The notes beneath the pieces are model-generated. The model ran no database searches, was not told where the DNA came from, and saw only the letters and a program-made list of their open reading frames with translations. From NCBI RefSeq assembly GCF_002813635.1, contig NZ_CP016382.1, positions 1,709,001 to 1,773,000 on the forward strand: a stretch of DNA of 64,000 bases. The letters run 5' to 3'. How positions within the stretch are numbered: the stretch's first letter is position 1; every line of letters starts with the position of its first letter. This stretch comes from Spiribacter roseus. GTDB lineage: Bacteria; Pseudomonadota; Gammaproteobacteria; Nitrococcales; Nitrococcaceae. A program made the position numbers and the translations under genes. Shown piece by piece: positions 9,796 through 17,343 of this stretch.

Positions 9796-10962
9796 CTACA
9801 GTTCGCCGTAGGAGTGCAGTCCCGAGAGGAACATGTTGACCCCCAGAAAGGCGAAGGTGGTGACGAACAGGCCGATCACCGCCCACCAGGCCATGGGCGT
9901 GCCGCGCAGGCCCTTGGTATAGCGCAGATGCAGCCAGGCCGCGTAGTTGAGCCAGACGATCAGCGCCCAGGTCTCCTTGGGGTCCCACGACCAGTAGGCG
10001 CCCCAGGCCTCGGCCGCCCACAGGGCGCCAAGGATGGTGGCCACCGTGAAAAACGCGAAGCCCAGGGCGATGCTGCGATAGCTGACATCGTCGATCTGCT
10101 TGAGGGTGGGCAGCCGGTCGGCCCATTTGCTGTCGTCGGGCACCCGTGCGCGGATCAGATACGCCACACCCAGCATCGCGGCGATGGCAAAGCAGCCATA
10201 GCCGATGAAGTTGGTGGGCACGTGGATCTTCATCCAGTAGCTTTTCAGGGCCGGGACCAGCGGTTCGATCTGCGAGGCGCCCCGGTCAAAGTGGTACCAG
10301 AGCAGGAAACCCACCGAGGCGGTGATCACCAGCAGCACGAAAAACCCCATGGAATAGGTCTGCTGGGCCTTTTCGTAGTAGAGGTAGATCAGCGCGGTGA
10401 TGACCGCGAACAGCACGAACACCTCGTAGAGGTTGCTGACCGGGATATAGCCGATGCCCCCGGCGAACAGATGGGTCTCGTGCCAGCGCACCAGCAGGCC
10501 CACCAGCCCGGCGCCGGCGCCGAACCAGGTCAGCGTCGAGGCCACCTGGCCGGTGAAGCGGTGGCCGGTAAATAGCGAGACGCCATAGACCAGCGTCGCG
10601 GCCGGGAACAGCGCGCTCATCCACATGATCGCGGACTGGCTGGAGAGCAGGTACTGCAGGAAGAAATCCGTCTGTGCGGCCCCCAGCGCCGGGTAGCGCA
10701 TGACCGCGAACAGGCTCAGCAGGCAGACCGCGGCCATGTAGATCTTTGACTCGCCCCAGTGCCAGCCGATGCCGATCATCACCCCGGCGGTGAACAGGGT
10801 GATCACCACCTCGTAGCCGTTCATGACATCGCCCAGCACCTGGAAGGTGCCGGCGGTGGCCACCGCGACCAGGGCCGCCCAGGCCCAGTCACTCACCGTC
10901 AGCCGCTGCCACAGGGACGGGCGGCGCATCTGACGCATCATTTCTTCGCGGGACGCTACCAT
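9796..10962 (-). CDS. ccsA: System II cytochrome c maturation protein CcsA/ResC
   Basis: Integral membrane haem-handling protein which, with ResB/CcsB, exports haem and ligates it to apocytochromes c at the periplasmic face. The 388 residues hold about eight transmembrane helices and the haem-binding tryptophan-rich WWD motif (EAWGAYWSWDPKETWALIVW), with nearby conserved histidines such as KIHVPTNF. I start at ATG 10962 (MVASREEMM), four bases after the resB stop and with GAGG upstream; upstream in-frame codons lie inside resB. Together with resB this is a complete system II synthetase. Confidence 0.94.
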   Translation of the reverse strand: MVASREEMMRQMRRPSLWQRLTVSDWAWAALVAVATAGTFQVLGDVMNGYEVVITLFTAGVMIGIGWHWGESKIYMAAVCLLSLFAVMRYPALGAAQTDFFLQYLLSSQSAIMWMSALFPAATLVYGVSLFTGHRFTGQVASTLTWFGAGAGLVGLLVRWHETHLFAGGIGYIPVSNLYEVFVLFAVITALIYLYYEKAQQTYSMGFFVLLVITASVGFLLWYHFDRGASQIEPLVPALKSYWMKIHVPTNFIGYGCFAIAAMLGVAYLIRARVPDDSKWADRLPTLKQIDDVSYRSIALGFAFFTVATILGALWAAEAWGAYWSWDPKETWALIVWLNYAAWLHLRYTKGLRGTPMAWWAVIGLFVTTFAFLGVNMFLSGLHSYGEL

Positions 10963-10966
10963 TTCC

Positions 10967-13036
10967 TTAACCTCGATCCGTGTTGTCGCGCTCGAGCTGT
11001 TGGTCGACCGCATCCGCCAGTTCTCCAAACTCCTCCGCAAAGGCCTCGGGCTGGCGCTGATTGGCACCGGCCATCAACAGGTCGGCGCCACCGTTGTCCC
11101 GCGGGGTGATCAGCGCCCAGACGCGCCGATGCGAGACATAAAAAAGCAGAAACACCCCGATCGTGAGCATTGCCGAGCCGGCATAGACCACATTCTTGCC
11201 CGGGGCGCGGGTGATTTGAAGGCCCGTGGCCTGACGGTGATCAAAGTGATCGATACTAAAGATCACCGGCGCGCCATAATCCGAGACGGTGGAGACCGCG
11301 TTCATGGCGTCCTCGAAGAATGCCCGCTGATCGGCATCGGTCTGCACCATCGACAGCTGCACACCCTCGCGCGCGGCGAGCACCTCGCGGTAGATCTCGA
11401 ACAGGGTGCGCTGAAGCACCGAGCGGGAGAACTCCAGCAGCATCTCGGGGCGGTTGGAGCCGGCCACACGGTCTTCGAGCTGCCGGTTGACGGCGCCGAA
11501 GCCCCCGTCCAGCAGGGTCGCGATCATGTCATCGGCGGTGCCCGCCACCCGCGCACCCAGCTCGGGATTGGCCACGCCCATCTGCGCCAGCAGCCCATCG
11601 GCGGCCCGCTGCGAGGCCTGTTTCACGCGGTTGGGATCGTCCAGTGCGGCGTAGAAGTCGAGAAAGGTCTTCATCGAGGCGTCGTCATCGGCCGGCACAT
11701 GCAGGTACTGGAACGGCTGGCCGGGGCTGCTGCGCACGCCGTGCAGGTAGTACCAGCGCCCGTCGATTTCCACCGGCGCCATGTAGGTATGAAACTCGCG
11801 CGCCTGGCCGGCGTCATCGCGCATGGTGTAGTTGAACGACGGCCCGACGTTACGGAACTCGTCCCGGGCGCCGGTCCGCTCGACGGCCCGCGGGTCCGGA
11901 TTGACGTTGAAAAGCTGGAAGTCGTCGATCTCGAGGGTGCGCTCGATGCCGCCCAGCTGCAGGCGCAGGTTCTCGAACACCCGGCCGTCCACGGGCATGG
12001 AGGCGCCGGAGCCATCGAGGATGTGTCCGGTCAGGTCCAGCGCCGTGCCGCCATCGGTGAACGAGGCCTGGTACAGCGTATGGCCGCGGTGGGTGAGCGG
12101 CTCATTGACCGAGATGGTCTTGCGGATGGGGTCTTCGAGGGTGGGGTCATGAATGACCAGGTCACTCTCGTAACTGCTCGGCATGCCATTGGGGTAATGG
12201 TCGATGCGAAAGTCCTCGAGATAGATCTCGAATGGCAGTTCCTGGACGAGATAGCCGTCGCGGACCTGGAGGAAGGTCACGCTGCTGTTGCTGTCCTCGG
12301 GGATGGTGATGTTGCCGCGGAACGAGCCACTCTCGGGCGGCAGCCAGCTCTCACCGGGTACCTGGGAGACCGGCAGATCGCGGGTCTCGATGGCCAGATC
12401 GCCGGTCATCTCGCGGATCTTGAGGTTGATGTTGCCGTCGATCAGCGCGCCCACGGCGATCACCACCACGGCGACGTGGGTAAGCACATAGCCCGCCCGG
12501 GTGGCGCCGCCCTTCATGCCGGCCAGGATCACCGTGTCACCGCGCACCTCACGCCGGGTGCGGTAGCCATAGCCGCGGAACGCCGAATCGGCGAGCATCT
12601 CCGCGGATTCCGCATCGGCCCCGACCTGCCAGCGCCGGTGGTTGGAGAGCGCCAGCAACGAGCGCTCGCGCACATGGGTGCGATAGCGGGTGACTTCGCG
12701 CCAGACGCCGGGAATATGCCGGCTGACACAGACCCCGGTGGACAGGATGAGAAAGCCGAGAATGCCCAGAAACCACCACGCCGAGTAGACGTCGTAGAGG
12801 TTGAGCATGCGGAAGACCTCGAACCAGAACGGCCCGAACTGGATGAGATATTCGTTATAGGGATTGTTCTGGGGCAGGACGGTGCCGATGATCGAAGCGA
12901 TGCTGACCACCACCAGCAGGGTGATCGCGAGGTTCATCGACCCCAGGAATTCGAGCCAAATACTGCCGGAGCGCCGCCTGTCGCGTCGCTTTCCGCCCGT
13001 GGGGCTGTCTGTCACTGTCGCAGCATTCTGAACCAT
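10967..13036 (-). CDS. resB: System II cytochrome c maturation protein ResB/CcsB
   Basis: Partner of CcsA in cytochrome c synthesis. The 689 residues show three N-terminal membrane helices (about 33-50, 85-105 and 180-205), a long periplasmic domain of roughly 430 residues and a final helix (YAGSAMLTIGVFLLFYV), the standard ResB topology. The insert before the last helix has an extra helical stretch compared with short ResB proteins, which is common in proteobacteria. The gene is preceded by the cytochrome c4 gene, a substrate of the pathway, and followed by ccsA. Confidence 0.94.
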   Translation of the reverse strand: MVQNAATVTDSPTGGKRRDRRRSGSIWLEFLGSMNLAITLLVVVSIASIIGTVLPQNNPYNEYLIQFGPFWFEVFRMLNLYDVYSAWWFLGILGFLILSTGVCVSRHIPGVWREVTRYRTHVRERSLLALSNHRRWQVGADAESAEMLADSAFRGYGYRTRREVRGDTVILAGMKGGATRAGYVLTHVAVVVIAVGALIDGNINLKIREMTGDLAIETRDLPVSQVPGESWLPPESGSFRGNITIPEDSNSSVTFLQVRDGYLVQELPFEIYLEDFRIDHYPNGMPSSYESDLVIHDPTLEDPIRKTISVNEPLTHRGHTLYQASFTDGGTALDLTGHILDGSGASMPVDGRVFENLRLQLGGIERTLEIDDFQLFNVNPDPRAVERTGARDEFRNVGPSFNYTMRDDAGQAREFHTYMAPVEIDGRWYYLHGVRSSPGQPFQYLHVPADDDASMKTFLDFYAALDDPNRVKQASQRAADGLLAQMGVANPELGARVAGTADDMIATLLDGGFGAVNRQLEDRVAGSNRPEMLLEFSRSVLQRTLFEIYREVLAAREGVQLSMVQTDADQRAFFEDAMNAVSTVSDYGAPVIFSIDHFDHRQATGLQITRAPGKNVVYAGSAMLTIGVFLLFYVSHRRVWALITPRDNGGADLLMAGANQRQPEAFAEEFGELADAVDQQLERDNTDRG

Positions 13037-13130
13037 TGAATGCCCACCTGTTCGCTATCGACGTTATATTACCGCGCGTCGGCGGTGGGTTTAACCATCC
13101 GCCAACGGGGGATTTGCCATCGGTCGCGAA

Positions 13131-13769
13131 CTATTCGGCTGCAATATCCGTCGGGTAAAGGCCGCGCACGTAGTTGGCGACAGCCTGGATCTCTTCGTCA
13201 TCGAGCTTCGAGGCGATGTCGTTCATCAGCCCGGCCTGACCGTAGCCCGAGCGTTTGCCGGACTGGTACAGCCCGAGCTGCTCGATGGTGTATTCGACCT
13301 TCTGGCCGCTCAGCCGCGGATAGCCGCTGCTGGGCACGCCCATGCCCCCGGGGCCGTGACAGCTGACACAGGCCGGCACGCCCTTCTCGGCGATGCCACC
13401 CATGTAGATGCTGCGCCCGGTGCTGAGCAGCTCTTCGGGGGTCTCACCCAGCTCGGCGTCGAGCTCCGAGAAGTAGACCGCCAGATCGGCCATGGTCTGC
13501 TTGTCGAGCCCGGCCGCCTGGCCCAGCATGATCGCGTTCTCGCGCTCGCCGGATTTGTAGAACTGCAGGTGCTCGTAGATGTAGTCCGCGTGCTGCCCGG
13601 CCAGGTTGGGGTAGTTGGGCACGACACTGTTGCCATCCGCCCCGTGGCAGGCGACACAGGTGGCTGAGGCGGCCTCACCGCGCTTCGGGTCGGCGTTTTC
13701 GAGCTGGGCCTGGGCCGCCCCGCTCATCAGGCACAGCGCGGCGAGCGCGGATAACAACTTAACGATCAT
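13131..13769 (-). CDS. Dihaem cytochrome c4
   Basis: Periplasmic electron carrier, usually between the bc1 complex and a terminal oxidase. The 212-residue precursor has a signal peptide (residues 1-21, ending AQA) and two c-type domains with haem motifs CVACH (38-42) and CVSCH (134-138), each followed by a conserved methionine/proline-rich segment (NYPNLAGQ, GYPRLSGQ). The duplicated domain arrangement is diagnostic for cytochrome c4. It lies beside the ResB/CcsA genes that would attach its haems and diverges from engB. Confidence 0.95.
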   Translation of the reverse strand: MIVKLLSALAALCLMSGAAQAQLENADPKRGEAASATCVACHGADGNSVVPNYPNLAGQHADYIYEHLQFYKSGERENAIMLGQAAGLDKQTMADLAVYFSELDAELGETPEELLSTGRSIYMGGIAEKGVPACVSCHGPGGMGVPSSGYPRLSGQKVEYTIEQLGLYQSGKRSGYGQAGLMNDIASKLDDEEIQAVANYVRGLYPTDIAAE

Positions 13770-13798
13770 GATGTCCGACAGTTCTTGGATAGAATGGC

Positions 13799-13827
13799 TT
13801 TATACCAACGCCCCCCGAAGGGGTCAA
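13799..13827 (-). promoter_or_regulatory. Sigma70-type promoter of the cytochrome c4 gene
   Basis: On the minus strand TTGACC (13822-13827) and TATAAA (13799-13804) are separated by exactly 17 bases, about 30 bases upstream of the cytochrome c4 ATG. Both hexamers match the consensus at 5 of 6 positions. Confidence 0.7.
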
Positions 13828-13849
13828 TTCAGCGGTCTTGGTTGAGACA

Positions 13850-14455
13850 ATGACACTAGATTACCGCCGTGCGCAATTCCTTCTGTCCGCCGCACAGCTC
13901 GAGCAACTGCCCCCCGACCAGGGCGCCGAGGTGGCCTTAGCCGGGCGCTCGAACGCCGGCAAGTCCAGCGCACTCAACGCCATCACCGACCAGAAGCAGC
14001 TCGCCCGGGTCAGCAAGACGCCCGGGCGGACCCAGCAGATCAACGTCTTCCCGCTGACCGACGATGTCACGGCGACGCGCCTCATGGATCTGCCCGGCTA
14101 TGGCTACGCCAAAGCGCCGCCCTCGGTCCGTAACCACTGGCAGCAGGTGCTGCCGCAGTATCTCGAAGGTCGCGAGAGCCTCCGCGGTCTGGTGCTGATC
14201 ATGGATATCCGCCACCCGCTGGGCCCGCTGGATCAGCAGATGCTGGCCTGGTGCGATGCCGCCGGGCTGCCCGCGCATATCCTGCTCAGCAAGGCTGACA
14301 AGCTGCGCCGCGGCGCGGCGGGCAACACCCTGCAGGCGGTCCGACGTGACGCCGGCGGGCACTGCGCCATGGCGACGGTGCAACTGTTCTCGGCACAGAC
14401 GCGCCAGGGTGTGGAGGCCGCCCGTGAGCAGCTCGACCGCTGGTTGCAGACATAA
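13850..14455 (+). CDS. engB: Ribosome biogenesis GTPase EngB/YsxC
   Basis: Essential GTPase acting in assembly of the large ribosomal subunit. G1 [10 protein letters not shown]2 region [12 protein letters not shown]3 [11 protein letters not shown] and G4 SKAD (TKAD in most relatives) are present in a 201-residue protein. I start at ATG 13850 ([11 protein letters not shown]), which aligns with the E. coli start; a TTG four codons upstream is possible. It is separated from polA by a small-RNA gene on the opposite strand, the position occupied by Spot 42 in E. coli. Confidence 0.95.
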   Translation: MTLDYRRAQFLLSAAQLEQLPPDQGAEVALAGRSNAGKSSALNAITDQKQLARVSKTPGRTQQINVFPLTDDVTATRLMDLPGYGYAKAPPSVRNHWQQVLPQYLEGRESLRGLVLIMDIRHPLGPLDQQMLAWCDAAGLPAHILLSKADKLRRGAAGNTLQAVRRDAGGHCAMATVQLFSAQTRQGVEAAREQLDRWLQT

Positions 14456-14577
14456 AAAACCCCGGCATCCAGGGGGGGTGGATGCCGGGGACGTTTGGCC
14501 CGGTCATAGGGGGGTGAATGACCGGGCCAGACTGACCCGCGCTCAAGGGAGGGAGTCGCGGGCCGCGCCGGGCACTG
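14451..14577 (-). ncRNA. Probable small regulatory RNA with three C-rich hairpin loops (sX13-like)
   Basis: Read on the minus strand downstream of polA, the DNA encodes three consecutive hairpins. The first is CCCGCG-A-CTC with loop CCTCCCTT (14536-14562). The second has a perfect 12-bp stem TGGCCCGGTCAT with loop TCACCCCCCT (14496-14529). The third has a perfect 11-bp stem CCCCGGCATCC with loop ACCCCCCCT (14460-14490) and runs directly into TTTTTT, an intrinsic terminator. A TATAAG -10 lies just upstream, predicting a transcript of about 120-125 bases. C-rich loops in a terminator-ended RNA downstream of polA match the Xanthomonas sX13 RNA in design, and Spot 42 and ErsA also lie between polA and engB. 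The loops would pair with G-rich ribosome-binding sites. Ends are estimates. Confidence 0.8.
14453..14490 (-). terminator. Intrinsic terminator (3' end of the small RNA and of polA)
   Basis: An 11-bp perfect stem (14480-14490 with 14460-14470) is followed on the minus strand by six T residues. On the plus strand no T-run follows, so it does not serve engB well. Confidence 0.85.
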
Positions 14578-14582
14578 ACGCA

Positions 14583-14611
14583 CTTATAATGACAGCGCCG
14601 GTCACGGCGAA
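14583..14611 (-). promoter_or_regulatory. Candidate promoter of the C-rich small RNA
   Basis: On the minus strand TATAAG (14583-14588) matches the -10 consensus at 5 of 6 positions. TTCGCC (14606-14611) lies 17 bases upstream as a weak -35. The promoter starts in the spacer after the polA stop (14614-14616), so the RNA could be made independently of polA. Confidence 0.55.
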
Positions 14612-14613
14612 GT

Positions 14614-17337
14614 TCAGTGCGCGGTGTCCCAGTCGTCGCCGACTCCGACCTCCACCTCCAGCGCCACGTCGAGATCCGCCGCATCGGCCATGAAACCGCG
14701 GATCCGCTCGCCGATCGCGGCTTCCTCGCCCGCCGGCACTTCCAGCACCAGCTCGTCGTGAACCTGCATGACCAGCGTCGCGTCGGGCTGCTCGCGGGTG
14801 ATCCAGTCGTCCACCGCAATCATGGCGCGCTTGATGATGTCGGCGGCCGTCCCCTGCATGGGGGCGTTGATGGCGGTGCGCTCGGCATACTGGCGGCGCT
14901 GGTTGTTGCGGCTGTTGATCTCGGGCAGGTAGAGCCGCCGGCCATAGACCGTCTCGACATAGCCCTGCTCGTGGGCCCGGGCGCGGGTCGCGTCCATGAA
15001 CGCGCGGACACCCGGGTAGCGCTCGAAATAGCGATCGACATAGCTCTGCGCCTCACCGCGCTCGATGCCCAGCTGGCGGGCGAGCCCCCAGGCCGACATG
15101 CCGTAGATGAGGCCAAAGTTGATGGCCTTGGCGGCGCGGCGCTGGTCGTCGCTGACCGCCGCGGCCTCACCCCCGAACACCTCGGCGGCGGTGGCGGCAT
15201 GGATATCCAGGCCCTCGGCAAACGCCCGGCGCAGCCCGTCGTCGCCGGACAGATGCGCCATGATGCGCAGCTCGACCTGCGAGTAGTCCGCCGCCATCAG
15301 CCGATAGCCCGGCGTGGGCACGAAGGCGCGACGGATGCGCCGGCCCTCGGGCGTGCGGATGGGGATGTTCTGCAGGTTGGGATCCGACGATGACAGCCGC
15401 CCGGTGGCCGCCACGGCCTGATGGTAGGAGGTATGCACCCGCCCGGTTCCGGGGTTGATCAGCCCGGGCAGCTTTTCGGTGTAGGTCGAGCGCAGCTTCG
15501 AGACGCCGCGATAGTCGAGGATCAGGCGCGGCAGGTCATGACCCTGAGCGGCGAGCTCCTCGAGGACCGACTCGGCGGTGGAGGGGGCGCCCTTGGGGGT
15601 CTTGGCCAGCACCGGCAGGCCCTGGCGCTCGTAGAGGATCTCCTGGATCTGCTTGGGCGAGCCGAGGTTGAAGGGCCCGCCGGCGGCTTCATGGGCCTGC
15701 GACTCGAGCCGCTGCATGGTCTCCGCGAGCTCGCGGCTCTGGGTGGCCAGCAGTCCGGCATCCACCCGCACGCCAGTGCGCTCAATGCGCGAGAGCACCG
15801 GCAGCAGCGGCAGCTCGATGGTCTCGTAGACCGATCGCGGCCCGCTGCGCTCGGCCAGCGACGGCCACAGCGACTCGTGCAGACGGAGGCTGATGTCGGC
15901 GTCCTCGGCGGCATAATCCACCGCCTGATCCAGGCCGACCTGATCGAAGGTGATCTGCCGGGCGCCCTTGCCGGCCACCGCCTCATAGCCGATGGGCCGA
16001 TAGTTGAGGTATTTCTGCGCCAACGAGTCCATGTCGTGGCGCGCCGCCGTGGCATCCAGGCAGTACGACTCGAGCATGGTGTCGTGGACCACGCCGCGCA
16101 GGGTGATGCCGTGATTGGCGAGCACGCTCATGTCGTATTTGAGGTTCTGCCCCAGCTTGCCGGCCTCCGGGTCCTCGAGCAGCGGTCTGAGCCGCTCAAG
16201 CGTTGCCTCACGATCCAGCTGGCGGGGCTGATCCGGGCCGGTGTGCGCCAGCGGCAGATAGGCCGCCTCGCCGGCGGTCACGGCAAACGACACACCGACG
16301 ATGCGGGCACGCATGTAGTCAAGGCTGTCGGTCTCCAGATCCAGGGCAAAGCAGGGTGCCGCCGCCAGCCGCTCCAGCCACTCGTCAAGGCGGTCCTCAT
16401 CCTGGATGCACTCGTAGTCCGCCTGGGGGTCGGCCGGATCATGCCGGGTGACCGCCGGCGGCGGGTCGTCGCCATCGCCATCGGCTTCGACCTCACGCAG
16501 CCAGGTGTTGAACCCGAGATGGCGGTAACGGCGGGCCAGTTCGTCGCGATCAGGGTCCGCCAGTCGGATGGCGAGTGGCTCAAGCGGCAGATCGACGTCG
16601 CAGTCAATGGTCGCCAGCTGCCGCGAGAGGTCCAGCTCGTCGAGGTGCTCGCGCAGGCTCTCGCCCACCTTGCCGCCGATCTCCCCGGCATGGGCACGGA
16701 TGCCATCGATGGACTGGTACTGGGTCAGCCACTTGGCGGCGGTCTTGGGTCCCACCTTGGGGACGCCCGGGATGTTGTCCGAGGTATCGCCCACCAGGGC
16801 CAGATAATCGATGATCTGCTCGGGCGGCACGCCGAACTTGTCGATGACCGCGTCGCGGTCGAGGGTGGTGTTGGACATGGTGTTGAGCAGGGTGACCGCG
16901 CCGTTGACGAGCTGCGCCATGTCCTTGTCACCGGTGGAGATCAGCAGCGTCAGCCCCTCATCCCGGCCGCGCACGGCAAGGGTGCCGATGACGTCGTCCG
17001 CTTCGACGCCGCCGACTTCGATCAGTGGCAGGCCCATGGCCCGCACCACCGCCTTGAGGGGTTCGAGCTGAGCGGCCAGATCATCCGGCATGGGCGGGCG
17101 GTTGGCCTTGTACTCGGCGAACAGTTCGTCACGGAATGTCCGGCCCGGGGCGTCAAAGACGACCCCCATGTGCACCGGGCGATAGTCCTCGATCAGTCGG
17201 CGCAGCATGCTGATCACCCCATAGACGGCGCCGGTGGGCTCGCCCGCGCTATTGGTCAGCGGCGGCAGGGCGTGATAGGCGCGGTACAGATAGGACGAGC
17301 CGTCCACCAGCAGCAGGCGCTTGTCGGGGTCACTCAT
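14614..17337 (-). CDS. polA: DNA polymerase I
   Basis: Repair and Okazaki-fragment-processing polymerase, 907 residues with all three domains. The N-terminal 5'-3' exonuclease starts LLLVDGSSYLYRAYHAL and contains GVEADDVIGTLA and GDTSDNIPGVPKVGPKTA. The 3'-5' proofreading domain keeps its acidic residues: DLETDSLD, GQNLKYDMSVL and YAAEDADISL. The polymerase motifs are DYSQVELRIMAHLSGD, KAINFGLIYGMS and VMQVHDELVLEVP. The ATG lies 6 bases after the uvrD stop, so uvrD-polA is probably one transcript. Proofreading residues being intact makes it an E. coli-type enzyme. Confidence 0.98.
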   Translation of the reverse strand: MSDPDKRLLLVDGSSYLYRAYHALPPLTNSAGEPTGAVYGVISMLRRLIEDYRPVHMGVVFDAPGRTFRDELFAEYKANRPPMPDDLAAQLEPLKAVVRAMGLPLIEVGGVEADDVIGTLAVRGRDEGLTLLISTGDKDMAQLVNGAVTLLNTMSNTTLDRDAVIDKFGVPPEQIIDYLALVGDTSDNIPGVPKVGPKTAAKWLTQYQSIDGIRAHAGEIGGKVGESLREHLDELDLSRQLATIDCDVDLPLEPLAIRLADPDRDELARRYRHLGFNTWLREVEADGDGDDPPPAVTRHDPADPQADYECIQDEDRLDEWLERLAAAPCFALDLETDSLDYMRARIVGVSFAVTAGEAAYLPLAHTGPDQPRQLDREATLERLRPLLEDPEAGKLGQNLKYDMSVLANHGITLRGVVHDTMLESYCLDATAARHDMDSLAQKYLNYRPIGYEAVAGKGARQITFDQVGLDQAVDYAAEDADISLRLHESLWPSLAERSGPRSVYETIELPLLPVLSRIERTGVRVDAGLLATQSRELAETMQRLESQAHEAAGGPFNLGSPKQIQEILYERQGLPVLAKTPKGAPSTAESVLEELAAQGHDLPRLILDYRGVSKLRSTYTEKLPGLINPGTGRVHTSYHQAVAATGRLSSSDPNLQNIPIRTPEGRRIRRAFVPTPGYRLMAADYSQVELRIMAHLSGDDGLRRAFAEGLDIHAATAAEVFGGEAAAVSDDQRRAAKAINFGLIYGMSAWGLARQLGIERGEAQSYVDRYFERYPGVRAFMDATRARAHEQGYVETVYGRRLYLPEINSRNNQRRQYAERTAINAPMQGTAADIIKRAMIAVDDWITREQPDATLVMQVHDELVLEVPAGEEAAIGERIRGFMADAADLDVALEVEVGVGDDWDTAH

Positions 17338-17343
17338 GGCAGT

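Noticed and set aside
11000-13039. A 679-codon open frame opposite resB
   Set aside because: Antisense shadow of a clear membrane protein gene; no domain, no membrane segments, His/Gln/Val-rich composition.
14460-14490. Hairpin after engB as an engB terminator
   Set aside because: The T-run is on the minus-strand side of the stem; on the plus strand ACGTTTGG follows. It fits the minus-strand small RNA instead.
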